A DNA stretch of 64,000 bases from Pseudomonadota bacterium (GTDB taxonomy: Bacteria; Pseudomonadota; Gammaproteobacteria; Legionellales; Legionellaceae): the NCBI GenBank assembly GCA_020051095.1, contig JAGVJN010000013.1:57755-121754 (forward strand), read 5' to 3'. The notes beneath the pieces are model-generated. The model made no database searches. It had not been told where the DNA came from and saw nothing but the letters and a program-made list of their open reading frames with translations. This document shows, piece after piece, positions 58,821-64,000 of the stretch (positions are counted from its first letter, which is position 1; each line of letters opens with the position of its first letter). The position numbers and the translations under genes are program-made.

Positions 58821-58859
58821 ACCCCCTCTCCACCATGCGAAGCATGGTGGAGAGGGGGT
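58821..58859. terminator. 17-bp perfect hairpin between convergent genes
   Basis: ACCCCCTCTCCACCATG (58821-58837), loop CGAAG, and CATGGTGGAGAGGGGGT (58843-58859) pair perfectly, the most stable short hairpin I found. There is no T-run. It lies between the coiled-coil gene and the convergent 247-residue gene, so it may block both transcripts. Confidence 0.65.
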
Positions 58860-58899
58860 ATCATAACGATCATAACGGAAACCATTCGATACTAACGTC

Positions 58900-59643
58900 T
58901 TAAGGATGATGGGCTTTCAAAGGCTGTGAATGGGTATCCTCGTCTGCCGCCTTCTGGAACAAGGTTTGAATCGCTAAAGGCCCTTGTTCCAATTTTGGAA
59001 AATCTAACCAAGTCGGTTGATGCGGTGGTTTGTTATTTAATTGGTTAGCAATATCGCTTGGGTGATTGCGGATGAACGCCATTTGTGTAATGGATACTTC
59101 AGTCGGTGTGATCAAATGGTTGGCGCCTTTGTAGGATTGCTTGAACGTATTTAATGGGCCAATCAGTAGCGTATTAATAAAACTGAGTAAGCTTGAGTCT
59201 GAAAATGCACGAGCAATCGTGTTGAGGTGAGCCATGAGCACGGGGGGCAGGTCCCCATTTCGTTTGGCAGGAATCTTACCCATTTCTATCATCAGTAAAA
59301 AACGCGCTAATTCATTATTACGCAAATAAGTATTATCAATATAGGTCGATTGGTGGGCTAGGACCACCTTGGTTAATCGAAATAATTGGCGATTAGAAAG
59401 ACAATGGCTCACTGCCAGGGCAAAGTCTGCCATGGCTTCCAGCGAGGTGTGAGCATCTTCCGAATAGGTTAGCTTTTCTTGATTCATAGGCTTTGGGCGA
59501 TATCCCAAGCTATTTTCACAAATACATTCCTGCAAAGCCTCCACGTCTTTTAACGTCAAATCGGCTTTGATTAATTTAGGCAGCCAAATCTTGATTAAAT
59601 CAATGGTCTGTGGCATAGGTTGCCATGTCGATTTCCTTGGCAT
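58900..59643 (-). CDS. Unknown protein (247 aa)
   Basis: Not recognised. A soluble, helical protein with segments such as TLKDVEALQECICE, ALAVSHCLSNRQLFRLTKVVLAHQ and SFINTLLIGPLNTF. No clear catalytic motif, signal peptide or transmembrane helix. AGGAGAGG precedes the ATG. It stands alone between a convergent coiled-coil gene and a divergent phosphatase gene. Function unknown. Confidence 0.75.
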   Translation of the reverse strand: MPRKSTWQPMPQTIDLIKIWLPKLIKADLTLKDVEALQECICENSLGYRPKPMNQEKLTYSEDAHTSLEAMADFALAVSHCLSNRQLFRLTKVVLAHQSTYIDNTYLRNNELARFLLMIEMGKIPAKRNGDLPPVLMAHLNTIARAFSDSSLLSFINTLLIGPLNTFKQSYKGANHLITPTEVSITQMAFIRNHPSDIANQLNNKPPHQPTWLDFPKLEQGPLAIQTLFQKAADEDTHSQPLKAHHP

Positions 59644-59825
59644 AATCCCTCTCCTTTAATAACGGATCAATTGGTTTAGAATCTTACAAGAATTCCTATC
59701 ATTTGGCTATTGTTTGACAATGACTCACAAGATAGGGCGTCGGAATTACCCATTTCCACACATTGGCGGCTTATGATAAAATCACAATTTAAACAGTCCG
59801 ACTAGATATTGTTGTAAGAGGTCGC

Positions 59826-60701
59826 ATGGTTAGAAAGATCCGATTAGCCATTGGATTATTGATTGGATTAAGTATCACAACGAATGAGCTAATGGCAGCG
59901 CAAATAACATTTGCTGCGATTGGGGATTATGGAAGAAACACCAGTGCTGAAAAGACGGTTGCATCCCTCGTCAAAAAACATAATCCGGAATTTATTATTA
60001 CGCTCGGTGATAACAATTATCCAAAAGGGTGTTGGTCTTCGATTGATACGAATATAGGCAAATACTATCATCGGTTTATTTATCGTTATAAAGGAAAGCA
60101 GGGTGAGGGCAGTGAAAGCCTACGCTTTTATCCCAGTCTCGGAAATCATGACTGGGCAGCAGCACAAAGTTGCCTCCACCATGGTGTTCTTCCCTATTTA
60201 GCCTATTTTTCTTTGCCCGGAAATCAACGATATTATGATTTCGTCAAAGGCCCTGTCCACTTTTTTGCATTGGATAGTGATTATCGAGAACCGGATGGGA
60301 ACGCTATCGGTTCCAAACAATATGATTGGTTTTTAGAACGAATCCAAGCCTCAACGGCGCCTTTTAAAGTCGTGTATTTTCATGTGCCTCCCTATAGTTC
60401 TGGAAGGCATGGTTCCAACACTACCCTGCAATGGGATTTTGCCGCACAAGGAGTCGATCTGGTTTTAACCGGCCATGATCATATCTATGAGCGAATCGAG
60501 CGTGATGGCATTATTTACATTGTTAATGGATTGGGCGGCGCAGGCCGAACACAATTTTCCAAAAATCTGGTGCAGGGAAGTCAAAGACAATACAGCAATC
60601 ACAATGGCTTTTTACTCATTAATGCAAATGATCATAGCATGAGCGTTCAATTCATCAATGATCGAAACAAAGTGAGGGATGAGTTTGTGTTATCAAAATG
60701 A
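59826..60701 (+). CDS. Exported metallophosphatase (purple acid phosphatase-like)
   Basis: A 291-residue calcineurin-fold phosphoesterase with a signal peptide (LAIGLLIGLSITTNELMAA). Metal motifs are present in order: GDYGRN near residue 33, GDNNYPKG near 61, GNHDW near 108, HVPPYSSGRH near 190 and GHDHIYER near 220. The first motif's Tyr in GDYG matches the small acid-phosphatase (ACP5) branch. Phosphate scavenging in the periplasm or outside is likely. It overlaps the convergent L,D-transpeptidase gene by 9 bases. Confidence 0.9.
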   Translation: MVRKIRLAIGLLIGLSITTNELMAAQITFAAIGDYGRNTSAEKTVASLVKKHNPEFIITLGDNNYPKGCWSSIDTNIGKYYHRFIYRYKGKQGEGSESLRFYPSLGNHDWAAAQSCLHHGVLPYLAYFSLPGNQRYYDFVKGPVHFFALDSDYREPDGNAIGSKQYDWFLERIQASTAPFKVVYFHVPPYSSGRHGSNTTLQWDFAAQGVDLVLTGHDHIYERIERDGIIYIVNGLGGAGRTQFSKNLVQGSQRQYSNHNGFLLINANDHSMSVQFINDRNKVRDEFVLSK

Positions 60702-61835
60702 TCTTTTTTGACTGAAGTGACCATATATATCATCTCTAAATTGAACCACCTCATCATTGTCCACCCAACTTGTGATATAGGTAATATGCAAGGGCATGTT
60801 TTTATTCAATGCAAGATGTTTGGATTTAGTGGTAGCTAGGTAGGGTTTGACATTTTCTACTTTGAGTTTTGGGTTGGTTTGACTGAGATATTCTAATAGT
60901 TTAAGCGGCTGCTCTAAACGGATACATCCATGGCTCAAGTTACGCTGGGGTTGATTAAACAATGACTTTAGTGGGGTGTCATGCAAATAAATATGGTCCT
61001 TATTCGGGAATATAAACTTAATTTTTCCAAGTGCGCTTGTTTCACTGTGTTCTTGAACTAAGCGATAGGGCATATCTTTGGGGCCTGCATATTCTTGCCA
61101 GTCAATATCTCTAGGATTTATTTCTTTCGCATCAGGCTTCCAGCTTTCTAAAATTTTTAAGTTATGTTCTTCAAGATAATTGGGATCTTCCAAAACTTTG
61201 TGAATGATTTCTTTCTCAGTAATATTCACGGGAACATTCCAACCAGGATTAATTTCGATGGTTTTAATTTCACTATCGAGTGTGGGTGTTTGCCAACTTC
61301 GGCTTCCAACAACGACACGCATCGACAATTCATTCTTACCCTGGTTAATTGCTTGCAGTTCATAACTGGGAATGTTGACTAATAAATAAGTGTCTGCCAT
61401 TTTGGGCGGTAATTTTTTCCACATCTCAAGGCTTTGTTGCAATGAAGTAATACGCTCAGAAGGCGAAACATTTAATTGTTGAATGGTACTTTGACCTAAA
61501 ACCCCATCATCTTTTAGCCCATGCCTTTTTTGAAAGTGACGCACCGCATTTTTTAAGCAATTATCATATAAATGAGTACTATTCTGCTCACACTCGATGG
61601 GCCAATCTTTCAGTAAAATAAGACGCTTTTTAACCTCAGCAAGCTCATTATGGGTCGAACCCGGCTTTAGTGTCTGTTTGGCGTTTAAATGCGGCCAGGG
61701 TTGGTGTTGAATTTTAGAATAACTGGCCATGGCCTTGTGGATTTTCTGCACTTGTGGGTGACTGGTATTATCAATCGATGAAACAGTGGCACATCCACTG
61801 ATGAAAGAAAATAAGAAAAAATAGAAAAATCGCAT
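60693..61835 (-). CDS. L,D-transpeptidase lipoprotein (YkuD/YcbB type)
   Basis: A 380-residue cell-wall cross-linking enzyme. The lipobox is FISG-C with Cys at residue 15, so it is membrane-anchored by lipid. A peptidoglycan-binding domain contains LKDDGVLGQSTIQQLNVS. The YkuD domain has HDTPLKSLF and the catalytic SHGCIRLEQPLKLLEYL (Cys nucleophile with the conserved His). It makes 3-3 cross-links by family. It overlaps the phosphatase at the 3' end. Confidence 0.92.
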   Translation of the reverse strand: MRFFYFFLFSFISGCATVSSIDNTSHPQVQKIHKAMASYSKIQHQPWPHLNAKQTLKPGSTHNELAEVKKRLILLKDWPIECEQNSTHLYDNCLKNAVRHFQKRHGLKDDGVLGQSTIQQLNVSPSERITSLQQSLEMWKKLPPKMADTYLLVNIPSYELQAINQGKNELSMRVVVGSRSWQTPTLDSEIKTIEINPGWNVPVNITEKEIIHKVLEDPNYLEEHNLKILESWKPDAKEINPRDIDWQEYAGPKDMPYRLVQEHSETSALGKIKFIFPNKDHIYLHDTPLKSLFNQPQRNLSHGCIRLEQPLKLLEYLSQTNPKLKVENVKPYLATTKSKHLALNKNMPLHITYITSWVDNDEVVQFRDDIYGHFSQKRSF

Positions 61836-62032
61836 TTTGCGGCAATTTGATTAGCTATTAAATCAATTATATTTTTAAATGTATCATGCTGACAACAACT
61901 ATTTATTTAACATATTTTTAAACCTGTTTCATCTATGGCTCAAACACATAATGTGTTTATTTAATCGAGATTAGAATGGACAGATTATAGTCATTTTAAT
62001 CGGTCAGAAAATAGGAGGGATCAATTGGTGTT

Positions 62033-62052
62033 CCCGTTTGCTTGCAAACGGG
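62033..62052. other. 8-bp hairpin in the intergenic region after the L,D-transpeptidase
   Basis: CCCGTTTG (62033-62040), loop CTTG and CAAACGGG (62045-62052) pair perfectly. There is no T-run on either side. The 61836-62084 gap otherwise shows nothing. Confidence 0.45.
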
Positions 62053-62088
62053 CTGCCGAATTGGGGACTACGCTCAAAAGCTAGCTAT

Positions 62089-62331
62089 TTAAGATCCAAA
62101 GCGCAACGAGCGCGCAGACGAGGGCTCCGTTGAAGCGCTGGTAGAGAAAAGGCCGATATTAGCAGCACTAGCCGCTGTTTCATTTCCCGTGATCTCAGTA
62201 GAACTTTCGCTTCGAGCATGACGCATGGCCAAGGCTTCCACTTTGTGATTTTCAGCACCAGAAAGCACTTGCATATTCTCAAACCCTCTCTTGACTCGAG
62301 CTGGGTCTCGAAAGCCATCTATCTCATTCAT
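62089..62331 (-). CDS. Small hypothetical ORF, weak support
   Basis: An 80-codon open frame beginning M-N-E-I-D-G-F and Ser/Arg/Ala-rich toward the end. The ribosome-binding site is weak (AAGAAC). An overlapping alternate frame (62085-62318) also exists, so coding is doubtful. It could be a decayed remnant. Confidence 0.3.
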   Translation of the reverse strand: MNEIDGFRDPARVKRGFENMQVLSGAENHKVEALAMRHARSESSTEITGNETAASAANIGLFSTSASTEPSSARSLRFGS

Positions 62332-62392
62332 ATGTTGTTCTTGGAAGGAATATACAAATCAATAATGTGTAAAACAATTGAGTATCTCTCTT

Positions 62393-63505
62393 TCATAAAG
62401 GATCTCGAGGTTTCATTATCACTTTAAATGGTTCTGAATTTAATAAGTCTGGGCCTGGATGTAAATTGTTATTCCATTTTAAAAATAGGATGGTTAGTAC
62501 GTTTCTATGTTCAGCTTTTTCAATCCGCCCTCTATCCCAAGGTTCATTGATAACATTTGTAATTGGGTCATAACGTTGTTTTATATATTGTCTAATTTTA
62601 TCAATGGGTTGACGGTTTGTGATATTATCAGCTAATAAATAGCAAATACCAACTTCTATGATAATGTCATATTTAAGGCGAGATATAATGTCATCGATGT
62701 GAGAATCAAAATAATCATATATCCAATTAAAATCCTCTCTAGGTACCTTATGTTGGTAATAACTGCTTGCGGCAAATATAATGTGAGTCATACCATAAAT
62801 TTTTTCTGTATATTCAGCATCCGTCAGTTGCCGAGCCATTTTTTCCTCAAACACTTTTTGAAAGGCTTCTTGATAATCATTGGTTATATCAATGATTTTA
62901 AGATTTCTTAGGGCATATACATGAAAAGCAATATTTGGAGAGGCATATTTAATCAATATTGGATTGAGAAGAAAACGCTTCAATTGCATGCTATCTTTCT
63001 TTAGTTGTTCGATGACATGGTTAGAATTTGGATATAATGTTGAATTCATCAGATTTAGATCAGAAGCAATAGTTAAAATATAGAGCATTTGTAGTTTTAA
63101 TTCGATTTCCGGAAAATGATTGATAATATATTTTCTTTTTTCCCACTTATTCATAGCATCAAAATTTTCATCTAAATCCATTTTAAACCCTAGATCTAGG
63201 TTATGATTCCATTTTATCTTTCTGTTGAGGTTTTCATATTGTATTTTAGCTGCCAACTGATTAAATATAATCGGATAAAGGTATTTTTGATTTCCCGTTA
63301 ACCGAAACATCCGAATAGCGTAGTGTGATTGTATATAGGGCTTAAAATGATATAAGTTCGATTCAATTTTATTTTGAATGTTATCTGCAATAGTTAATAT
63401 AGAAGAAAAAACCTTTTGATTTACAGATAAAATAAGAAAAATCAACCCGACATTTTTTAGAATGGCTCTCAGTAATTGTTTATAAAATTGGGGCCATTGT
63501 TCCAT
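62393..63505 (-). CDS. Unknown exported protein (370 aa)
   Basis: Not confidently recognised. The N-terminus has a hydrophobic signal-like segment near residues 15-37 (NVGLIFLILSVNQ), then a largely helical soluble protein: HYAIRMFRLTGNQKYLYP near 60-77, ITIASDLNLMNSTLYP, a TH-I-I-F-A-A-S-S-Y-Y patch near 240, and WDRGRIEKAEHRNVLTILFLKWN near 330. The pattern (HYAIRMxRLTGxQKY) is like an uncharacterised Vibrio/Legionella family that I recall only vaguely. AT-rich compared with neighbours, which may hint at recent acquisition. No operon partner. Confidence 0.7.
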   Translation of the reverse strand: MEQWPQFYKQLLRAILKNVGLIFLILSVNQKVFSSILTIADNIQNKIESNLYHFKPYIQSHYAIRMFRLTGNQKYLYPIIFNQLAAKIQYENLNRKIKWNHNLDLGFKMDLDENFDAMNKWEKRKYIINHFPEIELKLQMLYILTIASDLNLMNSTLYPNSNHVIEQLKKDSMQLKRFLLNPILIKYASPNIAFHVYALRNLKIIDITNDYQEAFQKVFEEKMARQLTDAEYTEKIYGMTHIIFAASSYYQHKVPREDFNWIYDYFDSHIDDIISRLKYDIIIEVGICYLLADNITNRQPIDKIRQYIKQRYDPITNVINEPWDRGRIEKAEHRNVLTILFLKWNNNLHPGPDLLNSEPFKVIMKPRDPL

Positions 63506-63642
63506 TGTATATTCATTTCCTCAATATGCTCTATTTCAAGTTTAGGTTAAGCATTATATTTAATCAAAATCAGGTATATCCACACAGAAAATGAAATAAG
63601 CAACATGTTAAAGTCTAAAAAATAATGATAAAAGTATAAAAG

Positions 63643-63828
63643 GCGCACTTGGCTCAGTTAGCGATGATGCTAATCATCGTCATGACAATATCAGCTTTTG
63701 GAATAAACAAGGGTTTGAATCTAGTATTGCAAAATTCAGCAAGAGTAATGAAATGGACCCTTCTTCTTTTATTAATTGAAAATAAATCCTTCAATCTAAA
63801 AATGGCTCATTATGAAGCCGTTTGGTGA
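63643..63828 (+). pseudogene. Remnant of a membrane transporter (possible sodium:neurotransmitter symporter)
   Basis: About 61 codons with two hydrophobic helices: LAQLAMMLIIVMTISAFG then INKGLNLVLQNSARVMKW and TLLLLLIE. The pattern (helix, short loop with G-x-x-K-G-L, second helix with M) resembles the NSS/SNF symporter core. It has no start or continuation and is followed by stops. The rest of 63506-64000 shows no other gene. Fit is suggestive only. Confidence 0.35.
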
Positions 63829-63990
63829 ATGGGTCCATTTCATTACGCTAGCTTATCTCTAAGCACAAATCAACAAATTAAGGCCATTGAACAAACAAAA
63901 ATACATCATTTATTTGCATTATTTGAGCGCATTGTTTAAAATAAGCCTATTTTCGTATTTGTTGTTTCTTTTCAGAATAAGGTGAGTTAA

Positions 63991-64000
63991 ATGCTTGAAT
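63991..64000 (+). CDS. Possible start of a gene cut by the right window edge
   Basis: ATG at 63991 (Met-Leu-Glu...) is preceded by AAGGTGAG at 63979-63986, a plausible ribosome-binding site. Only three codons are visible, so this is tentative. Confidence 0.3.

Noticed and set aside
62085..62318. 77-codon frame overlapping the small ORF at 62089-62331
   Set aside because: Two overlapping frames on one strand with no strong start; at most one could be real and neither is well supported.

Overview
The window is AT-rich chromosomal DNA from a gammaproteobacterium. It carries the replication-origin neighbourhood in the classic order mnmE-yidC-yidD-rnpA-rpmH (leftward), then an AT-rich spacer with DnaA boxes, then dnaA-dnaN-recF-gyrB (rightward). 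The gammaproteobacterial core genes (rsmI next to lpoA, darP, rlmKL, priA, ihfB, parC), an exported catalase-peroxidase, a secreted GDSL (phospho)lipase, and several lineage-specific coiled-coil, ankyrin and OTU-like proteins point to the Legionellales (Legionella or a relative). That assignment is inference from gene content and was not tested by any search.

Layout. 1-9.1 kb: lpoA (cut by the window edge), rsmI, an AlkB-type membrane hydroxylase, an unknown multi-helix membrane protein, then the leftward mnmE...rpmH block. 9.1-15.7 kb: putative oriC and the dnaA operon, with a perfect consensus parS site inside recF. 16-21 kb: a coiled-coil membrane protein overlapping a DOT1-like methyltransferase, ihfB, dcd, a conserved hypothetical gene, tRNA-Leu(CAG) followed by an MFS transporter remnant, a BCP-type peroxiredoxin and a pteridine-reductase-like SDR. 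21-26.7 kb: a small MITE with terminal inverted repeats and a target-site duplication, a PiT-like permease, then a tightly packed operon (MidA-like methyltransferase, PTPS-family enzyme, priA, thioesterase). 26.8-36.5 kb: GDSL lipase, darP-rlmKL, an OTU-like protein lacking the catalytic residues, parC coupled to an unknown upstream gene, and glmU.

36.9-46.7 kb is a carbon-catabolism island. It holds threonine aldolase, a glutathione S-transferase, KDPG aldolase, KDG kinase, an SMP-30 lactonase, an MFS sugar porter, an SDR dehydrogenase, D-mannonate dehydratase and an exported GH13 enzyme resembling trehalose synthase. Together these can take a sugar or uronate through D-mannonate and 2-keto-3-deoxygluconate to pyruvate and glyceraldehyde-3-phosphate. 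46.8-51.3 kb: periplasmic KatG, a large unknown protein with a heptad-repeat tail and a small ankyrin protein. 51.3-56.7 kb: a CzcCBA-type heavy-metal RND efflux operon whose outer-membrane gene is broken by one in-frame stop, with a 117-bp palindrome between the adaptor and pump genes. 56.9-64 kb: a large coiled-coil membrane protein with a His-rich repeat, unknown genes, an exported metallophosphatase, an L,D-transpeptidase lipoprotein, and a degraded transporter fragment near the right edge.

No CRISPR array, rRNA, prophage or intact insertion sequence was seen. The most distinctive observations are the degenerate OTU-like protein, the origin-proximal DOT1-like methyltransferase, the recF parS site, the MITE with its 5-bp duplication, the mannonate/KDG island with an exported TreS-like enzyme, a PTPS-III-like pterin enzyme, and the nonsense-broken czcC.
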